This document shows, piece by piece, positions 18,241 to 41,389 of a stretch of 64,000 bases of DNA. The stretch spans positions 2,002,725-2,066,724 of the forward strand of contig NC_086354.1 in NCBI RefSeq assembly GCF_036324505.1. The letters run 5' to 3'. Both the position numbers and the translations under genes were made by a program. Positions within the stretch are counted from its first letter, which is position 1, and the number at the start of each line of letters is the position of its first letter. This DNA is from Eleginops maclovinus. Lineage: Eukaryota > Chordata > Actinopteri > Perciformes > Eleginopidae. The notes under the pieces were generated by a model, which did not search any database, was not told the DNA's origin, and was given only the letters and a program-made list of their open reading frames with translations.

Positions 18241-18871
18241 TTGGATTCTTGTTTTCAAGTTTTGTAATATAGCTGTGGTGTACCCTTTTGTACCACCACA
18301 GCTTCTTGGATTCTCCAAATGATATATATTTGAAATTATGTTGGTTGCCAGTAAAAAAAGCTATCACAAAAATGTCTATGTAGAGACCCTCTGATGTGAT
18401 GCACAACATTTTTGTGATGGAAAAACTGACATTTGCCTTGTATGACAAATGTTGGGAAGGATGGAGCAAGTTAATCAGCCCGTATAAAGCAGATTTTATT
18501 GAAAGACTGTTACCAACATCGTGACCTCCATCCTCCTCCCACACAGACCTCCGCCCTTTTTTATTTGCATTGTATTTTATTTTTATGTATCTATTATTTC
18601 CTTTTTTTTCTCTGCTGCTGTTCATTTACCTGTTTATAGAAAACATAAAAGGATAGCGAAATGTCAAAGGTTTGTTGTCTTTTATGTGACAATATGCTAT
18701 TTCAATAAAAAGATAATGAAAAATAAAACGATGTAACAATACATCCTTTTAGAAGCGTTCTAACCTCCCGCACCAAGGGTCAGGGTTAGGGTTGTTTTCT
18801 TTAAAATATTAATTTTAAATTAGTAAAAAATCAAAAGAAAACAGGAAAAGCAACGGGTCCATAACAATATA

Positions 18872-18877
18872 TTTATT
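18872..18877 (-). promoter_or_regulatory. Candidate poly(A) signal of atg10
   Basis: TTTATT on plus, i.e. AATAAA on minus, 167 bp beyond the atg10 stop codon. It is the first such hexamer downstream. Confidence 0.55.
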
Positions 18878-19043
18878 ATTCCCCTAAAAAATATTGTTTG
18901 AAGAATGTGTCGGGTCCATAATATCGGAAGACATATTGAGCGTAGGACCCAGGGCCCTCAGTACTGTTTCAGTTCGTCTGTGTTTCAGTTTAATGCCAAA
19001 CACACCGTTCAGCTTCAGCCTTTGAGGGTCAGTGGGACATCTG

Positions 19044-22537
<3,494 letters not shown>

Positions 22538-22685
22538 CTCTGTGTGTAAAAACACGGAGCAGGGTCAATCACATGTACTAAACCTGTATGGAAAATATAT
22601 TTCACAATGAAACGTATATCTTACAATTTTGAACATACAGGAAAATGCTGAAACTGTCTACTCTTATATAGACACCAATACAGTC

Positions 22686-22990
22686 CAGCAGTGGCTCAGT
22701 CAGTAGGGGCTTGGACTGGGAATCGTAGGCCCGCCGGTTCAAGTCCCCAAACAAACTTGAAATATGGAAGGTGGACTGCTACTTGGAGAGGTCCCAGTGC
22801 ACCTCCTAGGCCCTGCTGTGGTGCCCTTGAGCAAGGCACCGGAAACCTCCAATCCCCCCTCCCCATTGCTCCCCGGGCGCTGCACGATAGCTGCCCACTG
22901 CTCCTAGTACTAGGATGGGTTAAATGCAGAGGACCAATTTCACTGTGTGTGCTCTGCTGTGTGCATGTATGTGACTAATAAAGAGGGCTT
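22686..22990 (+). mobile_element. tRNA-derived SINE, copy 3
   Basis: Head GTGGCTCAGTCAGTAGGGGC and B-box-like GGTTCAAGTCC are tRNA-like. CCCTTGAGCAAGGCACCG, GCTCCCCGGGCGCTGC and ATGGGTTAAATGCAGAGGAC follow, with an AATAAAGAGGG end. It is the best preserved of the three copies in the window and lies just upstream of atg10 coding exon 1. Confidence 0.65.
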
Positions 22991-24460
22991 CATCCTCCGA
23001 TTCTATCTATATTAAAATGTACCTCGACCTTTTCACATGACTATATGTGAATGAGTTTATGATGAATCGGCTGATATATGTTTGAAAACATAGTTTATTG
23101 TTTGTCGATAATGATAATATCTAAACTGTTATAACTTATTTATTATTATTATTATTTATTCGTCTTTTTTGTAATTTTTCAGAGTAATTTTGTGGTATTT
23201 CAACACTTTCTTTGTTTATTATATTATATTGATTAATTTTTGTTGTACTATTACTGTGGTCTTGCAATGTACAGGGGGTGGGAGGGGGTGTAAAAATGGA
23301 TAACATGCACACTCCTATATTTAGTTTTTGGTGCTGTATGTATTTCAAAATTGCTTTGATTTCTAAGTTGAAGAAAAAACTTAAAATAAAATGTAAATGT
23401 ATTTCATGAATGACAGCTGTATGGGCTTAACACAGACAGTGGTTTAACTTGTTGGTATAGATATCCTGATCTAGATCAGATTTTAGAAGTCATTATTCAC
23501 AGGAACATTGAACAACTCCCTCCAAAATCTCCCCAAAATAGTGTGCTGAAACTAAAATATGTGATGTCATCATGTCTGTGGGAAACTGAGAGCCCTAAGA
23601 GGGATGTAGTACATTCTGTGTTACACAATTGAGAACACTAGAATAAAGCTTTAGGTTTAAAATAACAAACATTCTGTGGGTCCACTAAATAAGTCTCCCA
23701 TTCATTGTGTACGGAGCAGCTCCAGACTCAGACTGAACCCTTTATGACATTTGGTTTCTGGCTTTCATAAATATTTCATACAAATCTAAAAAAAAAGCTA
23801 ATCTTCTCCTTTAAACTACATGAATAAAGTCCTGCATTGAAACACAATATTGGTAAAAACTAAAGTATAATAAGCACTACCAGCAAATTTCATTAGGTTA
23901 AGTAAATAACGTCATTATGTAGAGTTTATTAGATTCAACTATCAAAGGCTTTATGCACATTTGCTATCTGAAGTCCCAGGCTCCTCCAACAATGCAACTA
24001 GCAACTACATATGACAAAAAACAAAGAAGATTGATATAAAATAAATTACAAATAGTAATGCAGTAAAACATGTAAATAAAATAGTGCAAGAGAGAGCAAG
24101 TTAATGCAGAAACTAACTAGCTATAAACATGTAAAGTATAGTAAAATAAAACAGAATGTAAAATATACTAAACAGTGGAATAAAATACTGTGAATTGTAA
24201 TACTATATACATATGCGGGCATTTAACAAATGTATGTGTTCTATACATAGGTAAGTGAATGACTAAAGTTAATATATAAACAAGGTTTTGCTGATGCATA
24301 TAAATACAGGCAGCACTAATATTGTAGCTTGTCTAAAAGTAAAAAAGTTGTACTCTTTATCTGAAAAGGAGCCAGTAACGGTCAGTGGGTGAACTGCAGT
24401 TCATCGCATTGCTTCTGCAGTATACAGACATCATTGCTCAGTGCACAGTTCAGCTGCTGG
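22991..24460. other. AT-rich stretch without recognised genes
   Basis: No coding exon, tRNA or clear repeat border was recognised. It probably belongs to the 5' intron of atg10, between the candidate promoter-proximal exon near 24.5 kb and the first certain coding exon at 22537. Confidence 0.4.
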
Positions 24461-24467
24461 TAAATAC

Positions 24468-24700
24468 CTTCCCTCCAGTCTGCATCTCAGCATGAAGCTG
24501 AATATGACGCAGCTTCCGGTTGCTCTGCTGCTGGAATTCGGCAGGTTCCTATCCAAACAAACGGTCTCCAGACTCTTGAAACACAGATACACTAGTTGGT
24601 ATTCCCCTTTTCTTTGCTACAGCATAATAACTCACTTGTTTTGAAGGAACAGCAGAACCAATGTTTCTCTTCCGGGTCGTACGGTCACGTGACTGCTGTG
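24468..24700 (-). promoter_or_regulatory. Candidate atg10 promoter and 5' exon(s)
   Basis: On the minus strand two good donor sites follow exon-like sequence. One is GTGAGT after 24636, the other GTATTT after 24468. The latter closes a segment with the in-frame ATG at 24485. The GC-richer block at 24665-24700 includes a CACGTG palindrome and CTTCCGGGT (ETS-like on the minus strand as CCCGGAAG). This is typical of a housekeeping promoter. A gene on the plus strand sharing the promoter was not seen. Confidence 0.4.
24684..24693. promoter_or_regulatory. CLEAR-type E-box GTCACGTGAC
   Basis: Exact match to the 10-bp palindromic core bound by TFEB/TFE3/MITF in lysosomal and autophagy gene promoters. 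It lies beside the candidate atg10 first exon. The assignment is by motif and position only. Confidence 0.5.
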
Positions 24701-24709
24701 GTAACTTTG

Positions 24710-25840
24710 TAAAAATTATTATTTTTGTCTGTCAAGGAATTCATACCAAAAGCCTTGAAAATTTCAAAATTTCCCTAATAACAAGATTAAACAAATGTAT
24801 ATAATATAGACTTAATTCAAATATCGTGTGTCCTTCGTTAGTCTCCGAGGTGCCGCACACCGTGTTGTTAGTCTGTATGACCGCTAGATGGCAGCACAAA
24901 GCAACACCGAGCTGTAGAAACAGGACAGCGCCACATCATGCTGAATGTGCAATAAAAGAATACAGCACAGAGGGAAATGGATTTTCCTTGAATGATCCCT
25001 TGTCTATTCTGAGATGATTTGCTTCCTAGCAACTGTACAGTAGAGACCAATGTATGCAGCAGGTCACATGGTGATGATGGCATGATCCACTCACACAGTA
25101 ATACTACTTTGAGACAACTCCTGACAGCCTGCAATCACACACAACATATTTTATAATTTGATCATACAGCCAACAGCAGTTTAGAGAGAGAGAAACAAGA
25201 CATTAAACACTTTTTTTATAAAACCGAATTCCATTAATCCATGATTAGCTACATCATTGACATTTGACGTGATGTAATTCTAACAACCTCAGAGAGAGCA
25301 GCACTGCCCGCTGTGCCTGGAAGGCAGCTGCTCTTTCGTCAGACTGCTCTGCGATCCAACAAGTGTAACCTATCAAGTTTAGCCTACAAAGTTTCTTAAA
25401 AGTCTGCAGGAAGGCCGGCTATCCCTTGAGTCTTGCCTCTCCAGCTCTGCATTGGCCTTTCAGTGACCTTCGGCAGGCGATTTTGGAAAGCCTGCACCCC
25501 CTCTAGGGTCTCTTGAAACTATTTAAAAAAAGATTCTCTTAGAAAGGGAACGCACACTGAAAACATCATTGTTTTGCAGCTGTTGCCCAGGGTCCAAACA
25601 CACGGAAAACTTCTTACCTTTCTTATGTTTCAGGCCAAAAGTAAAGTTGGATGTAGCAACCATCAGGACTTGGCCTTGTCCCTTGACCTGTTAACACGTA
25701 TGCCGAATATTTGAATTGATTTGCAAAGTACCATTATTGAAGAAGAAAACCATCTCAAATTACATTTTACAACACATTGGACACATTTAAACTAATTTCC
25801 TTGAGAGTTTTCCTGAAACTTAAAAATGATTTCTGCTAAA
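24710..25840. other. Intergenic sequence, nothing recognised
   Basis: Moderately AT-rich. No exon, RNA gene or transposon border is supported on either strand. Confidence 0.4.
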
Positions 25841-25844
25841 TAGG

Positions 25845-27385
25845 TCAAATGAAGGAGACTACAGGCCTGTAGCTCTGACCTCTCATGTCATGAAAATCTT
25901 TGAGAGACTGATTCTGCAGCATCTCAAACCCCTTCTGTGTGACTCCCTGGACCCTCTACAGTTTGCCAACCAGGCCAACATCGGTGTAGAGAGGATGCCC
26001 TCATCTACATGCTCCACAGAGCCAACTCACACTTGGAGAAGCCGCACAGCTCACTAAGAATCCTGTTCTTCGTGTTCTCCAGCGCATTCAACACCATCCA
26101 GCCACACCTGCTCGCTGAGAAGCTGTCACTGACGCAGGTGGATCACAGCTTGGTGGCCTGGATCACTGACTACCTCACCAGCAGATCTCAGTATGTCAGA
26201 CTGCAGGGCAGCGTGTCTGATGTGCTGGTGAGCAACACTGGAGCCCCCAAGGAACTGTGCTGTCACCATTCCTGTTCACCCTCTACACCTCTGACTTCCG
26301 CTTCAACTCCGGCTCATGCCACCTACAGAAGTTCTCTGATGACTCCTCCATTGTCAGCTGCATCACAGATGACAACAAGGAGGAGTACAGGGCCCTGGTG
26401 GAGAACGTAGGCTGGTGTGACAACAACCACCTCCAGCTCAACATCAGCACGACTAAGGAGCTGGTGGTGGACTTCAGGCAGAGCACGAAGAGGTCTCTAA
26501 CCCCAACACCATCAGGGGGGAGGAGGTGGAGGTGGTGAACACCTACAAGTTCCTGGGAGTGCACTTGAACAATAAACTGGACTGGGGTGACAACACTGAT
26601 GCTCTCTTCAGGAAGGGACAGAGCAAACTGTTCTTCCTGAGGAGAATCAGCTCCTTCAAAGTGTGCACGAGGCTGCTGCAGACGTTCTACCAGTCTGTGG
26701 GGCCAGTGTGCTCTTCTTTGCCGTGGTGTGCTGGGGGGGAAACACCAACAAAAGGGATGCTGACAGGCTGAACAAGCTGGTGAGGAAGGCTAGCTCTGTA
26801 GTTGGAGTTAAACTGGACAATCTGGAGGAGGTGGCTGAGGGGAGGACGGGGAGGAAACTGGACAGTATCCTGGATAACCCGTCCCACCCCCTCCATGCAG
26901 AGCTAGTGAAGATGAGGAGTACATTCAGCCACAGACTCATCCCACCTCGGCACAGCACTAAGCGCCTGGGAAACTCCTTTGTGCCTGTAGCCATCATGCT
27001 GCACTACAAGGGGGTAACCATGTGACTCACTGACAATAACCCGGACTGCACATCAAGCCTGCACTCTTGCACTTTTGCACAATAACTTTGACCTGCACTC
27101 TCTTTCTGAACACAAACATGTGTTTATTTTTAACAATACAGACTTCAAATGTATATATGCCCACATCACTTAATATTCTCTGTTGTAACAGTTTTTTTTA
27201 AAAACCGTTACTTATCTGTATATATTTTTTTAGAATTTTCCATTTTTTTATTTTAATTTTAAATGTGTGTTTCATATCCCTGTGTGAACCTGTACTGTTT
27301 TTCCTCTTCTCTGTTGCTGCATAAACACTTGAATTTCCAAACGGGGATTAATAAAGGTACATCCTAACTTATCTTATCTTGGATT
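25845..27385 (+). mobile_element. 5'-truncated, decayed non-LTR retrotransposon (CR1/L2/Rex1-type LINE)
   Basis: Encodes, in several frames, reverse-transcriptase blocks YRPVALTSHVMKIFERL, SSAFNTIQPHLLAEKL, HLQKFSDDSSIV and NTYKFLGVHLNNKLDW. The C-terminal NKLVRKASSVVG and LDNPSHPLHAEL blocks follow. The first catalytic Asp is replaced (FFVFSSAF where FFDFSSAF is expected). Frame changes occur near 26250, 26500-26530 and 26700, and a stop falls at about 27023. The 3' UTR ends GGGGATTAATAAAGGTACAT plus a short CTTAT repeat. The copy is dead; the exact clade is not resolved. Confidence 0.85.
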
Positions 27386-27702
27386 TTAAAGGAGGGACCT
27401 GGTGAGGTTCTCCTGACTTTCGGAAATCTGACTTCAGAGGGGAACATTGCCAACTATTCAGTACATATGGAACTCAGCATAAATTCATGGTTCAGTCATG
27501 ATGTAAAATTGCTTCAAAGCCTGATGCTGTTCCTAAATGGGTTGCAGGCATGAAAGTCTGTATATGACTTAGAAGAACTTTCATGCAACTTACTCAAGCT
27601 TAAGAAAACAAACTGTTCATGTCACTGCCATCTATAGGATGCACATTGGCAGTAACAGTTCAAAGGAACATCAGTGAGAGAGAGAGATGGCAAAAGAAGC
27701 CA

Positions 27703-27708
27703 TTTATT
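27703..27708 (-). promoter_or_regulatory. Possible distal poly(A) signal
   Basis: AATAAA on the minus strand. If fam110b has a long 3' UTR, this is a plausible distal end, because 27.7-32.1 kb lacks recognisable transposons. Confidence 0.25.
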
Positions 27709-30700
27709 GAAAGAATCAAAAGAAACTGAACATGGACACTTTTTTTTTTTTAATCAAGCAAAATGTAACAGTTTCCACGTCGAAAAACACAGTCAACACT
27801 ACGTCTCTGAAACACTCAGCGTGATCAGGCAGTTCTATACCGAGGGCAGAGAGCGAAACAGCAGGTTTTTTTTGTTTTCGGAATCTTTTGTAACACATAG
27901 AGCTTCAGACAGAGAAAAACTGAAATCCAACATGTAACTTTTGAAATCAAATATATACATTTGTTCTTACAGCATTTACACATAGAAAAAAAAGAAAACA
28001 ATAAAAGTACCACAGAAGAACTCTATCTGTCAGAACCAAATACACACCATGTGGGAGAACTGAAGCCTGATGCTGCTACCAGGACACCATGGTGTCTTCA
28101 TGAATGCTGAGGGGGAGCAGCAGCAGGGGCTCTGGGGTTTGGAGGAACACATGGGAGGGCTTGTCAGGGTGTTGGACAGGAACGTGCTTGCACAACCCTG
28201 AGCTGAGAGCGAGGTGATTGGGTGGGGGGCAACTTCCTCCAGCTGGCCTCACTTCACTTCCACTTCAGTCTCTTAAGAAAGATGGAATTCATCAAAAAAA
28301 TAAAAAGACCACATACAACTCCTACCATTCCGCTCAAACATATTTCATTTAAACTAACCTTGTGGATTTGAAAGTGCAGCTGAGGCTAATACGAGGCTAG
28401 AATTAAAAATGTATGACATTTCCTCTGTCTTTTCTTAAGACAGCATTGCTCGGGTTAGGGTTGTACAACAATATATACCATTTCCAACAAAATGATATAC
28501 ACGGTGATTTGGCTTTACACAGAACACATCATATTAGTCTCAGCTGAAGTTATGGGTGCATTTTGACAAGGATCCAGCATTGTTGGTTTTGTCCCCCTTT
28601 TGGATCCCAGTAGTAGGGTGTAAGGTAACGTAAGGGCAGTATGTAGACGAATCCACTACTGTATGGATTGTTTAGAAAAGTAAAAAAGAAATGTATATAT
28701 ATGTATATTTTGGTAATAGGGTTTTGAAATGGTTGATTGAGATCTTTGAAGCATTCAGAGGCCTTAACTCCACTAACCTATCATTTATGTGCAGGAGTTT
28801 TACTGTTGGATGAAAACATTGAGTTAAGAGTTTGATCTTTTCTGGTTTCAACAGTGACTTTCATTATGATTTTTGAGATACTGATTATTTTTTATGAGCA
28901 TAAGCTTTCTAACCGAGCGCAGTGCAGGGAATCAAAGTTCTACTTCCTGCTGAAAACACTGGGTGCATGGAACCAGTCCCATGTTGTGTTTGGTTGGAGC
29001 GTATTATTTGGAAGTGAAGTTAGCCCAGCCGGTTGTTGACTTTGACAGACTGAAGGTGGGGTGGGGAAGGGGGCAGACAGACACACTGACAGTAGTTAGA
29101 CACTGACTGAGGCGCTGCATTCACACCAATATGGCTTCAGGCCTAGAGACATGCCGGCAACATGCAGACATGTAGACGGGTGACAGAGTTGAGAGTGGAA
29201 GTAAACTGCGTAAATCCATCCAATCTTCAGTATCAGCAAACACACAAAGGTAGAGCGACAGGTTCCTTGCTGTTGCTGACTTTGAGAGAGAGAGTGAGAG
29301 ACATGAAGCACAGCATCATAAACGCAAACTGAAGTCTTCTAAAACAGCAGAGTTCCTTCTCTGTGTGTGTGGTTGTAGGATGCAACTGCATTCATGTGTC
29401 TATAAAGACCCAACATCTGAAGAGTCATTTGGAAAGAACACTGACAAATGAAATTACTACAACTGCCCTTTGACCTTCCTATACTATACTGTAACTGTAA
29501 CATGTTGTGTAATAGTTAACAGAGAAATCCAATAGTATTGCTTTCAGGGTGTGTATATGCGTGGTGCTCTACATCATCACAGACACCAGGGGGTTTCAAA
29601 GGAGAGTCTTGGTGTCTTGTGATATTACAGCTGGGAAGTGCTTGATGCGTGCCAATGAGGATCTTAGAGGCAAATTATGTGGTTTCAAAAGTTGTGACTT
29701 GTGTGACAAGGGCTTCTGGCTCTTTTGAATTACCCCACAGATAAGCATGTGGAAGTATGTGAGACACTTCGGCGAGTAACAGGTGAAGAAGTGATGACAC
29801 ATTTAATACAATTAAAGGTTTGATTGTTTAGACCACCATGCTTAGTTTAATGTTCTGACCTTAAAATGAACTGATAGGAGGTATATGATTATTAGATCAT
29901 TCATTGGACAGCTTTGGTGACGTCATCCTGCATGATCAAAGCGTATTGGGATATCAATTTGGACTACAGCCAAAGCATGCTGCAGTTTACAGTTATTGAG
30001 CTGTTTGAGATGTATGGTCACTTATCATCACCACAGCTAAATATAATTTTTTTTTAAATCCCAAAGCGACTAACATACATTGAATACCAATTCAATTTGG
30101 GGCGAGATGTCTTACCGAGGGACACAACGGCATGCAGTTCTTTGGTCTGCAGTTGATCCGAGTTTGAAAGCTGGCGTTCACACAAGTCAAAACGTACCAT
30201 ATTAAAGCTCCGACGCACCAAAGTTCATTTGAACCACACAAAAAAGATTCAGTGCTCAGCGGCATCATGAGACACGATCACCTCATGTATTCATATTTTG
30301 GATTATAATTCAGAGGACACTAAAACTCTCCAGTGAAATGTGAAACAGGTTGATGACTATTTGTTAATAATCATCACCATAGAGTACAGTATGTATATTA
30401 GTGTACCATTAATGCTGTATGGAAGTATGCTTTAGTGATTATAATTCTATTCTGTGTGTCATTCCATGTCCTCTGATTCCTTCATCAATCATTCATCACA
30501 CACTTCAAACCCTTCATCTCTCAGTCACATCTAGCTTAACAAGAGCTGAAGCTTAGTCAAAGCTAGCTTACGGCAATTTGTGTTTCGTAAGTTTCTCAAC
30601 ATTTTGAAATGTCATAGTTAACTCGATTCATTAATAGTCTTTGTGACCCAGTGTTCCTTTAGCAGTCACCTAAAACTGATATCTGATCATAATGGTCAGA

Positions 30701-31111
30701 CTGTGTACCAGCATCACTGACCTTCCAAAGTGATATCTCATTTTTGACAGATAGAGTTCAGTGTCTGTTTTGCCAAGATGTCAGGACCCTTTTCAAAGTG
30801 TCTTTAAACGGAGACATCAACACTGTGAAACAGGCCTTTCTCAGAGTGGACATTTGACTGTTCATTGTAGGAAAAGCACAGGTGGAAGTAACAATCTTAA
30901 AGGTTTGTTACTTGCACTCTGACTGTAACATTGACACAGCAGTGAATACGACTGCTATTGTTTTCTCTTTGCCAGTGAGCTAGGCCGAACACAGGTACCA
31001 CATAGCATGGTGGCAAGTAATGTGAAGAAAAATGTTGACAACCATAGATGTGAAACCTGCAGATAAAAGTAAAGCTGTTTGACTTTAACACAACAACAAA
31101 GAAAAAGTGTC

Positions 31112-31216
31112 CTGCTAGCTTTTCTCCTGCTAGCTTGTCAACGGTTAGCTTGCAACCTGCTAGCTTGTTACCTGCTAGCTTGCCACCTGCTCGCTTGCCA
31201 CCTGCTAGCTTGCCAC
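31112..31216. repeat. 15-bp tandem repeat, 7 copies
   Basis: Seven consecutive units of consensus CTGCTAGCTTGCCAC. The first three are diverged and the last four nearly identical, indicating recent expansion at the right end. Confidence 0.85.
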
Positions 31217-31848
31217 TCAGTGAGGCCGAATTTTACGAAAAAACGTAATGAATTCAAAAAAATGATGTGGTATTCTTAAACTTTTAAGCCTCATTTTTTG
31301 AGAAAGCAACAGCCCTAATAACAGTCAATTTCAACAGCAACAAATATGCTGATCAATCTGATTTAAGAAGTGCTTTTGATGTCTGTACCTGGCCCGACTC
31401 ATGGGACTTATATCCGTTTTATCTCGCGTATCAATCAACACTAATCAAGAGACATACGTGTGTCACCTCAGTATATCTCTACTGTGTGTCTTCACGGTCA
31501 TGACAATTTCATAGGACACACTTCTGAGTAGATTGAGATAGATGCTGGTTATTTAGCAAGCTATGTTAGAAAATAATCATACTTCCAGTGCTTTGATTAG
31601 TCTAGCCAAAATGTCCTCTGTGAGAAAAGCCTATACCCCTTTGTACTGAGGCAGTCACTTTATGGGTCCTTGGACAATTGCAGTGCATCTTGCTCTTGCT
31701 GCTCAAGCAGACTGACAGACTTGTCTGTCGGATTGTACAGTGTCCATAGAGAAACAGTTCATTAACTTGTTTCTTTTCAGACATGTCCTGTGTTTGTTTG
31801 TCTCAAAGGGACTGAACCTTTTTCAGTCATTCATATAACTGTCCAAGT

Positions 31849-31854
31849 TTTATT
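31849..31854 (-). promoter_or_regulatory. Proximal poly(A) signal candidate for fam110b
   Basis: AATAAA on the minus strand 276 bp downstream of the fam110b stop codon. Confidence 0.35.
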
Positions 31855-32129
31855 CCTTGTGTTTCATAGTGACCATGTTGATCTAAAGTGGAATAGCGTC
31901 CTTTTCCTCATCTCCTCATTCATTTCTGAACAAAATGTTTTCTGGTTTCTTACCAAGCTTGTTACACCCGTCAGGCTTTCTCTTCCATCTATTCAATCAT
32001 CCATCTAAACATTTTGACAAATGTTCAGTTCAAGATCGCAGTCTCTAAACCCCTTAGAACTTCTGGTCCATGTATTCATTCTGACAAGTTAGTCTGTAGT
32101 TTTACATCCACTCCACTGTAGTGCTTGTC

Positions 32130-36600
<4,471 letters not shown>

Positions 36601-36618
36601 CAATAGCACGAATAGCTA

Positions 36619-39770
<3,152 letters not shown>

Positions 39771-39773
39771 TTA

Positions 39774-41327
39774 CAGACGTGGACAAATTGTTGGTACCCT
39801 TCCGTTAAAGAAAGAAAAACCCACAATGGTCACTGAAATAACTTGAAACTGACAAAAGTAATAATAAATAAAAATGTATTGAAAAATAAAGAATGAAATT
39901 CAGACATTGCTTTTGAATTGTGGTTCAACAGAATCATTTATAAAAAACAAAATAATGAAACTGGCCTGGACAAAAAATGATGGTACCCTTAGAAAAGACT
40001 GAAAACAATTTGACCACAGGGTCAAATTATTAATGCGTGTGCTGTAATTAGCATCACAGGTGTCTTCAGACTTGTAATCAGTCAGTCTGCTGTTTAGTAT
40101 CATGGTGTGTACCACACTGAACATGGAGCACAGAAAGCTAAGGAGAGAGTTGTCTCAGGATATTAGAAAGACAATTATAGACAAGCATGTTAAAGGTAAA
40201 GGCTGTAAGACCATTTCCAAGCAGCTTGATGCTCCTGTGACTAAAGTTGCACATATTATTCAGAAGTTTAAGGTCCACGGGACTGTAGCCAACCTCCCTG
40301 GACGTGGCCTCAAGAGGAAAATGGATGATAAATTGAAGAGACTGATAATACAAATGGTAACCGAAGAACCCAGAACAACTTCCAAAGAGATTAGAATCGA
40401 ACTCCAAGGTCAAGGTAGGTCAGTGTCAGATCGCACCATCCGCCGCTGTTTGAGCCAAAGTGGACTTAATGGAAGCTGACCGAGGAGGACACCGCTGTTG
40501 AAAGCAAATCATAAAAAAGCGAGATTGCAATTTGCCACAATGCATGTTGACAAGCCACGAAGCTTCTGGGAGAATGTGCTTTGGACAGATGAGACAAAAC
40601 TGGAACTTGTTGGCAAGTCACCCAGCTCTATGTTTACAGACGCAAAATGAAGCGTACAAAGAAAAGAACACTATACCTGCTGTGAAACATGGAGGAGGCT
40701 CGTTATGTTCTGGGGCTGCTTTGCTGCATCTGGCACAGGGTGTGTTGAATCTGTGCAGGGTATCATGAAATCTCAAGACTATCAAGGCATTCTGGAGCGA
40801 AATGTGCTGCCCAGTGTCAGAAAGCATGGTCTGAGTCGCAGTTCATGGGTCCTCCAACAGGATAGTGACCCAAAACACACAGCTAAAAACACCCAAGAAT
40901 GGCTCAGAACAAAACGTTGCACTATTCTAAAGTGGCCTTCTATGAGCCCTGATCTAAACCCTATTGAACATCTGTGAAAGGAGCTGAAACATGCTGTCTG
41001 GAGAAGGCACCCTTCAAACCTGAGACAGCTGGAGCAGTTTGTTAACGAGTAGTGGGCAAAAATCCCTGTCGACAGGTGCAGAAGTCTCATTGAGAGTTAC
41101 AAAGTCGCTTGATTGCAGTGATTGACTCCAAAGGTTGTGCAACAAATATTAACTCAAGGGTACCATCATTTTTGTCCAGGCCAGTTTCATTATTTTGTTT
41201 TTTAAATGATTCTGTTGAACCACATTTTTATTTATTATTACTTAAAGTCAGTTTCAAGTTATTTCAGTGACCATTGTGGGTTTTTCTTATTTTAACGGAA
41301 GGGTACCAACAATTTTGTCCACGTCTG
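39774..41327 (+). mobile_element. Tc1-like transposon (1554 bp), inactive
   Basis: Flanked by TA (39772-39773 and 41328-41329), the Tc1/mariner target duplication. Ends are CAGACGTGGACAAATTGTTGG and its inverse. The inverted repeats are long (about 210 bp each). Each carries an outer and an inner GGACAAA...GGTACCCTT motif, the IR/DR arrangement with paired transposase-binding sites. The interior holds a broken transposase gene on plus. Confidence 0.93.
40102..41112 (+). pseudogene. Tc1-like transposase pseudogene
   Basis: N-terminal paired-type helix-turn-helix DNA-binding region (ELSQDIRKTIIDKHVKG, CKTISKQLDAPVTKVAHII, GRGLKRKM) is intact to about residue 125. The DDE catalytic blocks are still legible: LWTDETK, QQDSDPKHTAK and SMSPDLNPIEH. 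In-frame stops occur at 40477-40479, 40975-40977 and 41050-41052, and frame changes lie between about 40600 and 40710. Two stops look like CGA-to-TGA and TGG-to-TGA point changes. The canonical start is probably the ATG at 40123. No functional product is expected. Confidence 0.9.
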
Positions 41328-41389
41328 TATATGAGAGCAATCAGAGAGATTTATAATGCTTTTATAATGTTTCATGACTAGTTTATGGA

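Larger units (their letters stand above)
27709..32129 (-). other. Gene-poor, transposon-free stretch; possible fam110b 3' UTR
   Basis: No coding exon is seen over 4.4 kb on either strand. Unlike neighbouring intergenic DNA it has no recognised mobile element apart from a 15-bp tandem repeat at 31112-31216. That absence, with AATAAA on minus at 27703 and 31849, suggests an extended 3' UTR of fam110b. This is inference only. Confidence 0.3.

Noticed and set aside
18778..18800. GGTTAGGGTT as an interstitial telomere repeat
   Set aside because: Fewer than two full units; too short to mean anything.
22686..22990. A tRNA gene suggested by the B-box-like GGTTCAAGTCC
   Set aside because: No cloverleaf or anticodon arm could be folded by eye, and it shares diagnostic downstream blocks with two other SINE copies.
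28060..28270. Possible exon near 28.1 kb on the minus strand
   Set aside because: All frames contain stops and no conserved motif was found; better explained as untranslated or intergenic sequence.
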